A stretch of DNA of 64,000 bases from Aureobasidium sp. EXF-3400 (GCA_024195585.1 SWBL01000093.1:89265-153264); one strand, 5' to 3'. Positions 52,799 through 63,636 are shown, numbered from the stretch's first letter. Numbers and translations: made by a program. Notes: generated from the letters alone by a model not told the origin.

Positions 52799-53242
52799 TC
52801 ACTTCTCCCTGCCCGAAGACGGTCCCTCGCCATGATCAATCTTCATCCCAACCAACTGACTCCTCAAAGCCTCCACCGCACTCTTCTTTCCTTGCTTCCT
52901 CTCCTCCCTCACCCTCTTCAGCTCCTTATCCCACAATCTACTCTGCCTAGCTTCCTCATTCTTTCTTCTTTCCTCCTGCTCTTTTCTCTCTTCCTGCCTC
53001 AGCAACTCATCTCTATCAATCTCAACTTGAGTGATTGCTCGTCGATGGTCGTTGACTTGTTTGCAGTTCTCGCAGGTGAGGTTTGTGGTGAGGGGTGGAC
53101 AGACAAGGATCCAGGAGTGGATGGAGCCGGTGCGGCAGTAGCGGTTGTTGGTGAAGTAGTGGGTGCATTTGTGGGAGGGGGAGGGTCTGAATCCCGTCTT
53201 TTCGTTGCAGCAGGGGGTTTGGAGTTCGTGGTAGCCGCACAT
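52799..53242 (-). CDS. Hypothetical Cys-rich protein with charged helix
   Basis: Single exon, 147 aa. The first 60 residues hold about nine Cys in the order CGY, PCC, KC, YC, VC, TCENC, with several His (CGYHE, HKCTHY), suggesting a small metal-binding module. The rest is a highly charged helix (EERKEQEERRKNEEARQSRLW). No named family recognised. Comparable short Cys/His-start proteins with coiled-coil tails are common in Dothideomycetes. It sits at the edge of a gene-poor stretch. The ATG at 53242 is the first in frame. Confidence 0.55.
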   Translation of the reverse strand: MCGYHELQTPCCNEKTGFRPSPSHKCTHYFTNNRYCRTGSIHSWILVCPPLTTNLTCENCKQVNDHRRAITQVEIDRDELLRQEERKEQEERRKNEEARQSRLWDKELKRVREERKQGKKSAVEALRSQLVGMKIDHGEGPSSGREK

Positions 53243-54052
53243 CTTTGAGAATCTGAGAGTGCAGGCTTTCGAACTCGATGGAGTGTTGATTGTTGAACTT
53301 GATTGGGGTGATGTGAGGGTCTTTTGTTAGTCCTCCAGGTGAGGTTTTATGTTTTCTCGACGGGGGTGAATGGGAACGAGAAGCAGAAGATCATGTACAA
53401 ATGTGTTTGTTCTGTTTACCTACCATGGGTGCAGATCTAATATATCTTGATCTAGGAGGTCTTCTGGGAACATAGCAGTGGAGGCTGTGTTGTTCCTGGC
53501 ACTATTGCTTCTAAGTAAGTGGAACTTGTATAGCTCATTGATTCAAGCTGCTGCTAATCATAGATGCAAACCGTAGAGTATCCACTGGACCAATGATATT
53601 CTGTCACACAGCAGCCTGAAAAATCGTTATTGTTTGCTACAAGCACTATGTGAAATATGAGGAGCGAGTCAACGTCGTGAAGAATTGCCTGGTTTTGGGA
53701 AGCACCGCCACGTGCAAGGGACTATTTCAAGCCGCTGCTCGTTTAGCGGTTCTCCTTTTCTTTGTCACCTTACTTCTTTCTCACCAGTTCTGGAATTGAT
53801 AAATCACAGAGCACTAATTCTAGACTCTACGGCTTCTCATCAAGTTACCCTGGGCAAGAGCTCCAACTCCAGCGACATGATACTCAGAAGATCAAGTATT
53901 GTCCACTTTCACATACAAGCCAAATAACTGACCTGATTACATCCTCAGTTCGGTTGGCCGCTCTCATCTCGCACTTCGAACCGTCGAGACATCTCGCAGA
54001 CTACCACACAGTTTCTCACAGGGGGAAGGATATATACTCCCTGGTGGTGGCC
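53243..54052. other. Gene-free stretch
   Basis: 810 bp. An open frame (from 53762) leads into the next candidate gene but has no clear start of its own. Nothing else is seen. Confidence 0.3.
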
Positions 54053-54435
54053 ATGGCTACTAAGCACCCCAATGCTGTTGAGTGCTTCCATCATGATCTC
54101 CCCATACGTGCAAGAATACAGACCGAAGATTCAGCAGGAAACAAACGCGTATATGACCCCCTTGGTCATGAACTGGCGCAGATCAATCTGAGCCAGAAGA
54201 GAGAATCAAAATCAGGCACGAATATTTACATAGCTACGGTCAGGCCAATGGCTGTGATGATCGTGCTGCCCTCTTTCAAGAGAACGTTCACCACAGCTAC
54301 TCAAGGGTTGTGGTCAATGGGATATCTAGGAAAGAAAACGGTATGTTCTTGGTCTTCCATGTCGAACCAACCATACTTACACTTTCGCTATAGGTATATA
54401 CTTTGATCGACTTGTCAAACCGCAACCGAGTATAG
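54053..54435 (+). CDS. Candidate small orphan gene
   Basis: Tentative model: exons 54053-54340 and 54394-54435 with a 53-bp intron that has a good donor (GTATGT) and acceptor (CTATAG) and keeps the frame (GKKT|VYTLID); 109 aa. No domain recognised. The frame is open upstream to 53762, so the start is uncertain. Support is one well-formed intron only. Confidence 0.3.
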
Positions 54436-55639
54436 GCACTATACCAGTCGGCCTCATTCGACCCTCACATATCATTGGGGACCGTCAGAGGGGGCTGGTA
54501 GTAGCGCCATGACTGCATTGCCCCATTCGACAGTGTTGGTTGCATCACTTTTGATCACAACAACCTTTGAGATCTTGAGGACTTATCTTGAATCACTATC
54601 CCACCGAAAGAACAAGCCAGTGATTCATCTGAATGGTTCCGGGCTGAGTGTTCTATTGCATTATATCAGGTACCTGTACCGCGTTCTAGACCTGGAGGTC
54701 TTATATACACCCAAAACACAGCGCTCTTGGAGAACTTGGTACTAGGGAATTGGCACTTCACCACCATATTCCCAACCACATCAACCACAAGCATTTCCCT
54801 CAAGACTATCCGAGGTTTTTTATATATAGGCAGAAGTACTGCCAACATTAGGTGGTATCTGTCATCTTATAGAGCCGTCGAGACTCACAGCGGATCCACC
54901 TTCTTCGATGGATTCGACTTCTTCACATCTCCTGAGCAGATGATCACAAGTACCAATATACAACATCAACACCAAGCCTCCTAGTGCAGAATTCCAATCA
55001 ACAGCTACGGTCGCACAAAAAAACACACTCATGTCGAGACTGCGATATGGAAGATTCGAAGCAAAAGTATGAGAGCTCCGATAGAGAACTCAAGAACAGG
55101 AAGGGACGATGGGGGCAAACTTCCAAAGTACGGTTAGGAAGGTACGGTTGAGGAAGCACGATTGGGAAGCAATGCTCAGAAGAGAACAATCAGGAAGGAA
55201 GGATCAGGAAGGAACGATCAAGAACCAGGGCTTACTTCGCACAAAAGCAGAAAAAGATTAAGCAAAGAGAATATAAAGCTGATGATGATAAAACTATCTT
55301 TAGTACACTCCATGTATTGTAGACGCCCTTCAACTCACTCCTTTTTTTTACTGTAAGAGAGAACGTGCAAGGTCGAAGTGTGCTTCAAAAGACATGGAGC
55401 ATGTAGTCAGCAATCACTAACTCAGGCTCAAACGGGTTCAAGAGAGATTGATCTAATCAACAAGATTGCTTGAGAGAAAGAATCTAGCCTACGCAAACGC
55501 TAAAAGACAGACCTCCTCATGCAAGCAGCAACAAAACAACAGGCGGTCTGAGACGTCCAGGAGCCAAATGTCCAACATGGCCCCCACTATCCCAAATCCC
55601 TTTCTTACTTCCTCTCTCGCCAACACCAACACAACTTCT
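54436..55639. other. Gene-poor stretch with degenerate repeats
   Basis: 1204 bp, apparently more AT-rich than the flanking genes. Two overlapping ORFs at 54509-54984 have no recognisable features and may be decayed coding sequence. A purine-rich repeat tract is listed separately. Confidence 0.35.
55129..55230 (+). repeat. Degenerate purine-rich short tandem repeat
   Basis: About 100 bp built from imperfect 12-16 bp units around the core GGAAG(G/C)-ACG-AT/GT-CA, for example aggaaggtacggttg, aggaagcacgattg, caggaaggaaggat and caggaaggaacgat. The units are too diverged for an exact period. It looks like a decayed minisatellite. Confidence 0.55.
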
Positions 55640-57654
55640 CTAAAGCTTAGCCTTGGTCTCAATACCAGGAAGCATGAGTTCCTTCATCTCCTCAGCAGCC
55701 TCATTGATGTAGTGGCTCATACGCTCCGAGCCCAACTTCTTGGATACAATGTTGAACTGCAGACTGTTCTCGTTGATCATGTAGGCGATACCCCAACCCT
55801 CGTCGACAACCTGACTCCATCCATAGCCGTTGAAGTATTCAGACGACAATTGCGAGGATGAGATGAACCAAGTGGAGGAGTAAGAGAATGCGGGGTCGCT
55901 GAAGATGGAGGGAAGTTGTTCGCCCTCCTTGAGCAGTTTCTTAAGACCGAAAAGGTGGCGGTCGACACCCTTGCCGTCAGAGGCGTCGCTGATGTAGGCG
56001 ACGTGCTGCTTGATGGCTGCTTGGAGCTTTTGTCTGCATTCTTCGGGTGTGGCTTCAGGGTTTGCCATGGCGTCGGTGAAGGCGACTGATTCTTCGCTGA
56101 CGGTACGGCAGGTCTCAGTACGTCCCTGTTGGAAGCGGCGAGTAGCGGCGGACTCGTATGTAGGTCTGTTCTTGCCGTAGAACTTGTGGTAGGCGAGTTG
56201 AATGATCATCTGAACGTAGGCATCGGGACTGCACTTGAACTTTTTGATCAGACCCTTGCCGTAGCCTTGGTATGCTTGTACCTTGAGCTCGTGCTCGCCA
56301 ATAACTTTTGTGAAGTGTGATTGAGCGCGACCGATGTCTTCGAGGTTTGAGGGGGAGAGATCGAAGCGGATGGGAGTGGGTTCAGGGAGGTTGCTGCGGA
56401 CAGATGGGTTGTCGTAGTCGAGCTTGTTGTTGAAGATGAGCATGTTGATGTAGTCGTTCAGGCGGTGGGTAGGTGTGCCGTCCATCATGCTGTGCTCGCC
56501 CATGAAGCCCGAGGTTCCGTTATCGTTGATGATAAATTGGAGGGGCTTGTCAAAGAAGCGGTTTGCACCGTTGCCGTGCCAGTATTGGTGAGCGCGCTCT
56601 TCGAGAGTGACGGGTCTTGCCTCGTCCAAGCAGACGACAAAGGATGAAGCCTCGATGGTTTGGAGAGCTGCCTCGTTGGAAGGGCTCTGAGCGATCAGGG
56701 CATCACGCATCTGCAGTCGTCAGTCAAAATATGCACATCAGCTTTTCTGTCACTTCACATACCTCGGTCCAGGTGTCTCTGTTCTCGGTGGTCATGACAC
56801 CAACGGCAGGAGTGTCCTCAGCCAGTTGATAGATGCGCAGGAACTGCTGCTCCAACTCGGCAGTGGTGAGCTCCTTGCCATTGACCTCGTGGAAGACCTT
56901 GAAAAACTGGTTCTTGCGAACAACAGTAATGTACTTGTGATCGTTGGGAGCGTACTGCTTGGGGTAGTCGGCAGGCTTGGCAGGGATACGGCAGCAGTTG
57001 AACATGTACTCGTAACTGCTCATGGCAATGGGCAGCTTCTTCATGTACTCGGGCTCGAGAGTGCCTTCAACAACCTGCTTCCTGAAGTCAAGGACGGAGG
57101 AGGTGATGGCAGCGGCTCTCTTTGCGGGGTTTCTTCTCTTGCGGTCATCGCGGTGGCTGTAGAAGTACGAGACGTATGGTACGACGGGGTCACGGTAGCT
57201 AAGGTATGCTGCGTTGTTCCACCACTCGTGGATCCAGTTCTTGATGTTGGGTTCCTCTCTTCTTGCAATCAAGCGCTTTTGCAGAGTCTGGCCGAGGCTG
57301 TCGGGAGAGATGAAGTCGTTGACGGCCTTCTCGGTTTGTGAGTACTCCTGCTTGCTCAGGAGCGGGTGTACCGATCTCAGGTAGCGCTTTGCCGTCTCTT
57401 CCAGTGTGGGTACGGGCAGACGGGGCAGCGAGTCCTCGAAGCGGAGCATGGGTCCCTTGGACGCATCCTCCTTGTAGCCTGTAAGAACATGTCAGGACGC
57501 TGTTGACGGGTTGTCCGAGTGTTGGTCACTCACCTTCCGGCAGCGAACTGCTCTTGCGGGCAGGAGCCATTCTGGTCTTCGCGATAGTCGAGGGGAAGTT
57601 GACGCGTGGACGGCTTAGCGGAGAGGAGAGAATGCGGGCTCGAAGTCCAAACAT
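55640..57654 (-). CDS. CAT2: Carnitine O-acetyltransferase, dual mitochondrial/peroxisomal
   Basis: Three exons: 57534-57654, 56763-57478 and 55640-56710; introns of 55 and 52 bp; 635 aa. It transfers acetyl groups between CoA and carnitine for acetyl export from peroxisomes and entry into mitochondria (acuJ in Aspergillus nidulans). Family motifs: LPRLPVPTLEETAKRYL, SYRDPVVPYVSYFY, the catalytic His in GEHSMMDGTPTHRL, and YGWSQVVDEGWGIAYMI near the C-terminus. The first Met opens a basic mitochondrial presequence (MFGLRARILSSPLSRPRV). A second in-frame Met at residue 29 (57570, MAPARKSS) would give a form without it. The C-terminus is AKL, a canonical PTS1. Dual targeting by two starts is inferred and agrees with what is known of the family. 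Confidence 0.94.
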
Positions 57655-57809
57655 CCCAAGTCTTGTGTGAGGGAAAGAGAGAGAAAGGAAGGAATGGCGA
57701 TCTTCAGGATGTAGAAAAGGAAATAAAAGCGTAGCAACAGGAGTGTATCGTCACACGTAGGAGAAATAAATCAAGGCGCTACGTACTTGTTGCACGCATG
57801 CCGAAGGTC

Positions 57810-57815
57810 CCTCGG
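57810..57815 (+). promoter_or_regulatory. FarA/FarB-like fatty-acid response hexamer 1
   Basis: CCTCGG, 156 bp upstream of the CAT2 start. FarA and FarB of Aspergillus bind CCTCGG in promoters of fatty-acid catabolism genes. Confidence 0.45.
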
Positions 57816-57855
57816 TCCAAGAGAGCCCACTGAGCTTCCCCAGATCCCGGATGGG

Positions 57856-57861
57856 CCGAGG
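57856..57861 (-). promoter_or_regulatory. FarA/FarB-like fatty-acid response hexamer 2
   Basis: CCTCGG on the minus strand (CCGAGG on plus), 41 bp from the first and in opposite orientation. Confidence 0.45.
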
Positions 57862-59052
57862 TTCGTCACTCAGATTCTGGAGCAAGCCTTCCCCAGCCGC
57901 CCACGCCGTGTCATGATAGAGAACGTGAACTTGTTCTTTGCAACCTGTTTTTTTAGGTCTGATCGTGCTCTCCTATGCAATTTGTACATAGCCGGCGCTT
58001 CGTCGTACATCTGTTCCAAGTCTCAACCACATATGAGCCAGAACTCGAGAACACAGTCAGCTCGCATAGAAAGCGAGCTCATAAATGTTCGATAAGTCTT
58101 CGATCTCGTTCTGTAACTACATTCGGGCTACCAACAGCCGAGTCAAGCCAACGTGGGCCACCGGATATATTTTTACCCTTCTGACAAACACCATGTGGTG
58201 ATGGGGAAGGACTAGCCATGCATATGAGTCTTGACCATTATGATGCCGATTTGCGACTAAGACACAACTTCAAGAAATTCTATTCATGATCTAAGAGTAC
58301 GCCTTGAGAGCACGCAAAGGTACGAGTAGTAGGCATGTAATTATGGGAGTGCATGCGAGCATATCTTAGTAGAAACACGCATTCCATTAGAAGTCAGAAG
58401 CAGATGAGAGCGACTGCTTTTTTGATATGCCGCCGTGACTCTGGACTAGGACAAGATCGCGAGGCGGAACTAGGTCCATCTCTGATTCCTCGAACAGGAG
58501 GACAAGCCCTAGGAGATGCAAGTCTCGTTCTGTCGCTTGAACGATATGAGTACCTATGCATGAGAAGAAACGAGGAGAGACTTCTATCGTAGCAGCAGCA
58601 AGCGTTGGCGGGCACTGTTGTGCGATAGGCATATATGATGAACTTCTAGAAATCCAGGAATTCCTTCTGAAACCAGTGCTCTGCTGTCCAATAATGTGAT
58701 AGGTCTAATGGAGATGATGGTCTGCACTATGGCATTGAGCTGGGAATAAGATTGAGAGGGAATGAAGATTCTTGAGCAACTGAGACAAACTCCTCTTTAG
58801 CTACTTTAAAGCACTTGATCTGATGCACCTCACTTGCAGACACTAGATGCTGAGGATATTCATGGATGAATGGAAGGAGGCATAACAAGGAAGGATGTAC
58901 TATACATGACCAATGGATGCGACGAGCAAACAGCTATCGACAACCCCAGGAGCCTCAAGATATGTTTGGCACGAGACAATGATCTTGCTATTCGAGGCCC
59001 TTGTCGCAGACAAAGAAACGGAAGGAAATACTCTCAACCACCCACCATATCC

Positions 59053-59982
59053 TCAATGTCGTGTCTTGCTTGGTTGTCGTCTGATGAAAATCAACAGCCA
59101 ATTCCACACATACAATGCAATGTATAGCGCGAGTAAGACAGCACAGCTTCCAGCCAATGCAACCAGCACCGCGATCGAGAACCGATACGATGTGATGGAT
59201 ACTGCCACTGGTGGACCGTCGATGCTAGTCATGACTTGCATTGCTGAAAGGGCGACGGAGACCAGCGCAAATAGTGCTACAAGTACTGTGTAGTTATCGC
59301 CAAAGTAACTTGAATAGTCGCGGTAGATGTTGAAGTATGACAGCCCGAGAAATTTCACACGGTATATGTGGTTGAGCCGGTCGAGGCGAAGTTCACCGTA
59401 CTCGTAGCGGTCGTGGATGTCACGGTCGGCGAGGTGTTGCAGGACAGCGGTTCGAAAAGTCTGCCACTTTTTCCAATCAATGGTTCTGTTGACAAGTCCG
59501 TGGGATTTTGCGATCTCAAGGTCGGATGGATATTCGATCAGATGTGCATAGGAAAGCAAAAAGCCCGATGCTGCTTGATAGACGGTTTCGTTACCACACA
59601 CGACTGCTGAGAAGTACTTCCAGTTGAGCAATTCATCATCCAGGCGCTTGACATATATGGTCTTGTCGTACCAGACGAGGTGAAGACGTGCTCTTTCGGT
59701 AAGGATGATGTCTCTGCGAATAACCTTTTGATGGTGTAAGGGGCTGACATTGCCCTTTCTGCCAGCATACCATAATTGTTTGTGCAATGATTCCAGTCCA
59801 TCATTTCGGAGTGTTCTCTGTAGCCGATTCTGCTCGCCGAGAAGATCGTTGGGAGTAATCACATCCAACAAGAGTTGGCATTCGAGTGCGAAAGGTGGTG
59901 TCATCATGGGTTTCTTGGCGTCTTCGGTGGCCTTCAAGTGAGCGACCTTCAAACCGCTCTCCATAATTCTCGTCGCAGACAT
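59053..59982 (-). CDS. Two-TM membrane protein of unknown function
   Basis: Single exon, 309 aa from the ATG at 59982. The N-terminal 220 residues are soluble and mixed (ALECQLLLDVITPNDLLGEQ, NWKYFSAVVCGNETVYQAAS, WKKWQTFRTAVLQHL). Two strong hydrophobic helices lie near the C-terminus (YTVLVALFALVSVALSAMQV and FSIAVLVALAGSCAVLLALY), then a short basic tail. No signal peptide. I have seen similar unnamed proteins in filamentous ascomycetes but know no function. It is head-to-head with an NLR gene 333 bp away. The frame is open upstream of 59982 to about 60024 but offers no further ATG. Confidence 0.72.
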   Translation of the reverse strand: MSATRIMESGLKVAHLKATEDAKKPMMTPPFALECQLLLDVITPNDLLGEQNRLQRTLRNDGLESLHKQLWYAGRKGNVSPLHHQKVIRRDIILTERARLHLVWYDKTIYVKRLDDELLNWKYFSAVVCGNETVYQAASGFLLSYAHLIEYPSDLEIAKSHGLVNRTIDWKKWQTFRTAVLQHLADRDIHDRYEYGELRLDRLNHIYRVKFLGLSYFNIYRDYSSYFGDNYTVLVALFALVSVALSAMQVMTSIDGPPVAVSITSYRFSIAVLVALAGSCAVLLALYIALYVWNWLLIFIRRQPSKTRH

Positions 59983-60315
59983 TGAAGGTGAGAGATGGCG
60001 GGTAGAGGGAGATTTCGAGCGCAATACATTCTTGGAGTGCGCTATGTTTTTCGCTCGTAGTGCATGTACATAGCCGTCAGGCTGTGTACAGGCACATGAT
60101 GCTATCTATGCAGGCGTGGCGCATCTGTTGCCGCCTCCAAGTTATCTCGGGGTGCGGTGGCTCAGTCAGCTCAGTGCAGCGTCATTGAACTTCGAGGCAC
60201 GGAGTCGACAGGTCTGAGACTTCTACACACCGCCCAGCGTTGTCTCTGATATAGAAGGGCCACGGCCAACTCGTTTCTCGAAAGCGGACCTGCTCCAGTC
60301 AATGGATTACGTAAC
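59983..60315. promoter_or_regulatory. Divergent promoter of membrane protein / NLR
   Basis: 333 bp between two start codons. A tRNA A-box-like string (TGGCTCAGTCAG, near 60148) was examined but has no B-box partner. No TATA box is evident. Confidence 0.35.
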
Positions 60316-63300
60316 ATGACGCCTCCACCTGCACCCGCCCCCAAACCAACATTCTGGCGCATCAGAAATATCAAGACTGGTGAAAGAGACACTGCAACCA
60401 AGTGGTTGCAAGAGCAAGTGGAGGACATACAGATAACGGAGGGTCAGGGTTTCAGCCTAGCGGCGGACGGCGAACGGACGTTGTGCGCAACGCTCACGAA
60501 CCCAGCTGGGAATGAGCGACCGAAACCGCCCATCCTCAGCTGGCGCGTAGACAAGGACTTCATCGGCTTCACGCCTTTGAGCGACCCGGATGATGCAGAC
60601 GTGGACATCATCGCAGTCACTGGGTTGGGCGGACATGCCCTGGGGTCCTTCCGTTCACCTGACGGAACGTCAGTCTGGCTACGAGACTTCGCACCTGAAG
60701 ACGTCCCGCAAGCACGAATCATTACGTATGGGTACGATACTGGGGTTGTCGCGAGTGACAGCATTCAAGGTGTCCATGAGCTTGCGCGCACGCTTCTAGA
60801 CGGACTGGCTACCTTCCGCCAGCGTACGCAGACACAGCAACGTCCAATACTCTTCGTCTGTCACAGCCTCGGTGGTGTCGTGCTGAAAGAAGCACTGGTC
60901 CTTTCGAGCAAGGCGGTTGAGGCGAAGCACAGAAAGCTGCTCGAAATCACGACTGTAACTTATGGACTTGTGTTCATGGGCGTGCCCAACTTGGGATTGA
61001 AGCATAACCAGCTCCAGACTATAGTGAAAGATCAGCCCAATGAGGGGTTTATCAGAGATCTTTTAGTCAGATCAGATGGCGAAGCCTCGCAGTTCCTGAG
61101 CTACTTAACAAATGAGTTCTCGGATCTTGACAGACGACGGAGCCTGCCATTCGAGATCGTCTCATACTACGAAACAAAGAGCAGTCCGACGGTGGTGGTA
61201 CGTATGACTTACTGTACACTCATGCAACTTCCAGAAGATCACACGGACTAATATGCGACAGGACTCGGGCGGTGGCTGTTTCGTGACTGATGGGCCAACG
61301 GAGCTCATGGTCACCAAGTTATCTGCCGAACGGGTGGGACATCTCGCTCGGAGCATCGATCATCTACCCAGTGACACTGATCACAGAGGCCTAGTCAGGT
61401 TTGAACATTCCCTAGACGCGAGGTACATGTCGATGATAGAGAAGCTCAAGGACATGGCAGCGGAAGCTCCAAGAGCACTCCAGTTATGGTCTCGACCTTG
61501 TTATTCTGGAGGTGCGATACAAGCCAGTAAGTAGTTTGCGCTCGGATCAGAAGTTGCTCACATATACATTCTTTGTCCACGTGATTCTCGACATGCCGTA
61601 GTCTGAGCCTTTGGATGCTGACAGCTCTGCAGGCCCGTCGTCCCAGCGTTCGAAATACTTGCCCTTTTTGAGAAACCACAAGTTCGTTGGTCGAACGGAC
61701 GAGATGTCTGCACTCGAGGAAATGCTTTTCGCGAAGCAAGAGTGTCAAAAGATCGCACTCTATGGATTGGGGGGCGTCGGCAAGACACAGGTGGCTCTCC
61801 AGTTTGCGTACACGGTCTTCGAGAAGCATCCGGATGTCTCTATTTTCTGGGTACATGCTCAGAGCTCCGAAACGTTCGAGCAGACATGTAGAGACATCGC
61901 GAATGTGCTTGGGATATCTTATCTAGAGCACCGTAAGAGAGGCGTGAAAGAGCTAGTGAAGCGGCACCTGAGCGCGGAGAAAGCGGGCAAGTGGATGCTG
62001 ATCGTGGACAATGCAGACGACTTCGAGGTCCTTGAGGGATTTGATGGCAACGATGGTATACTCGATTACCTGCCTGAAAGCGAGTCGGGATTGACAATAT
62101 TTACGACGCGAGACAAGGGGACGGCTCAGGAGCTCGCGCGCAACAGCATCATGGAGCTGAGGAAACTGGACCATGCGACCGCATTCAGTCTGTTCAAGAA
62201 GATGCTATCACGAAAAAATCTCTCTTACAACAAAGCAGTCGTTGACAAGCTTCTTGTCGAGCTGGACTATCTTCCCTTAGCGATCACTCAGGCAGCGGCT
62301 TACATCAACATCAACCCAATCTCTATCCGTGATTATCTTGGTCATCTGAAAGGCGTAGACCCGGACTTGCTTTACATCATGAGCAAGGAGATGCACGCCC
62401 GTACACGTTATAGGCATGCAGTCAACGCCGTTGCTAGGACGTGGCTTGTGTCTTTCAATCAGATCCTACGACGAGACGCTGACGCCGCCGACCTGCTGCG
62501 ATACATGTCGTGCATAGGGTGGACAGCGATCCCGCAATCGATTCTACCTATGATAGAGCCCGAAGCACGGATGACAACTGCGATCGACACACTCTGGTCA
62601 TATTCCTTCATCACTACGAGAGAAGACGACGAAACATATGATATGCATCGGTTGGTGCATCTAGCAGCGCGAGTCTGGCTTTTCCAGAAAAAGAAGAAAA
62701 AGATATTGGAGACGACACAGAAGAGAGTGCTAGACCATCTCGTTAGCATCTTCCCAACATCCGAGCACAAAAACCAGGACATTTGGCGACGATATATTCC
62801 TCATGCCGCTCGGCTTAGGATCATCAAATCAGGTGAGAACGCTAACGCTCGAGCGTCGCTATGTCTCCGAGTTGGACGCTGCTTACGAGAGGACGGACTG
62901 TTCCGAGACGCAGTAGGCTGGCTTGAAGAGTCACAAAACCTAAGAAAGGGTCTCTCAGAAGAACATCCCGACCGACTGGCATCTCAGCACAGTCTCGCTG
63001 TAACATATTGCGCTAGCGGACGGTTCCAGGAGGCGATACCGCTGCTAGAGCATGTAGTAGCGATCAAAGCGCGAACGCTAGCAGAAGAGCATCCTAGGCG
63101 ACTAGTCTCGCAGCAGTATCTCGCTAGGGTATACCGAGAGAACGGACAAGTCCAGGAGGCTTTACAGCTATCAGAGCGCGTGGTTGCGATCAGAGACCGA
63201 GTGCTAGCGGAAGAGCATCCCGACCGATTATACTCCCAGTACGAGCTCGCTAAAGCTTACTGTGCTAACGGGCAGTTTGAGAAAGAGGTGCGGCTGCTAG

Positions 63301-63551
63301 AGCACATAGTAGCAATCGATGCGCAAACGCTAGCGGAAGACCATCTAACCCGGTTAAACTCGGAGTACTGTCTCGCAATGGCATACCAAGAATCTAAGCA
63401 GTTCGAGAAGGCGGTACGACTGCTAGAGCACGTAGTCGCGATCAGGAAACGTGTGCTAGCGGAAGACCATCCAAAACTACTGGCGTCGCAGCGAGATCTC
63501 GCTGTAGCATATCAGCAGGTCAATGAGGCGGTGCGGCTTCTGGAGCATTAG
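60316..63551 (+). CDS. Fungal NLR: Ser-hydrolase (SesB-like) - NB-ARC - TPR
   Basis: Three exons: 60316-61197, 61262-61526 and 61633-63551; introns of 64 and 106 bp; 1021 aa. STAND-type NLRs act in nonself recognition and programmed cell death in fungi. The N-terminal domain (about 75-300) is an alpha/beta hydrolase of the SesB/PGAP1-like kind with the nucleophile Ser184 in FVCHSLGGVVLKEAL, followed by GLVFMGVPNLG. NB-ARC: P-loop GLGGVGKTQ with Lys433, Walker B WMLIVDNADD, LTIFTTRDKGTA, GLPL-like LDYLPLAITQAAAYI, and an MHD-like DMHRLVHLAARVW. Five 42-residue TPR units start near residue 825. The last is shortened and the protein stops right after LLEH. Intron 2 was placed by frame (A|GC joining QAS|PSSQRSKYL). 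Confidence 0.88.
62958..63551 (+). repeat. Tandem 126-bp TPR-coding repeats
   Basis: Four full 126-bp units and a shortened fifth encode 42-aa TPRs beginning with E(E/D)H and ending with (R/Q)xLA. Conserved core: RLxSQxxLAxxYxxxGQFxxAVRLLEHVVAI. The fifth unit lacks about three residues before AVRLLEH and ends at the stop codon. Confidence 0.8.
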
Positions 63552-63636
63552 GGCGCGTTTCTGGTCAAAGCATAGACATTTCATGTATATACCAAATTGC
63601 TACTAATACACATCTTTAAGAGAGTCTGCTCATAAT

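Larger units (their letters stand above)
57655..59052. promoter_or_regulatory. CAT2 upstream region
   Basis: 1398 bp between two minus-strand genes. The part nearest CAT2 has two CCTCGG-type hexamers (listed separately). Short ORFs elsewhere are not convincing. No repeat or RNA gene is seen. Confidence 0.4.

Noticed and set aside
53243..55639. Possible transposon remnant
   Set aside because: No terminal repeats, target-site duplications or transposase/reverse-transcriptase motifs could be seen; kept only as a gene-poor stretch.
60140..60200. tRNA A-box-like string TGGCTCAGTCAG
   Set aside because: No B-box (GGTTCGA-type) at the right distance and no acceptor stem pairing.
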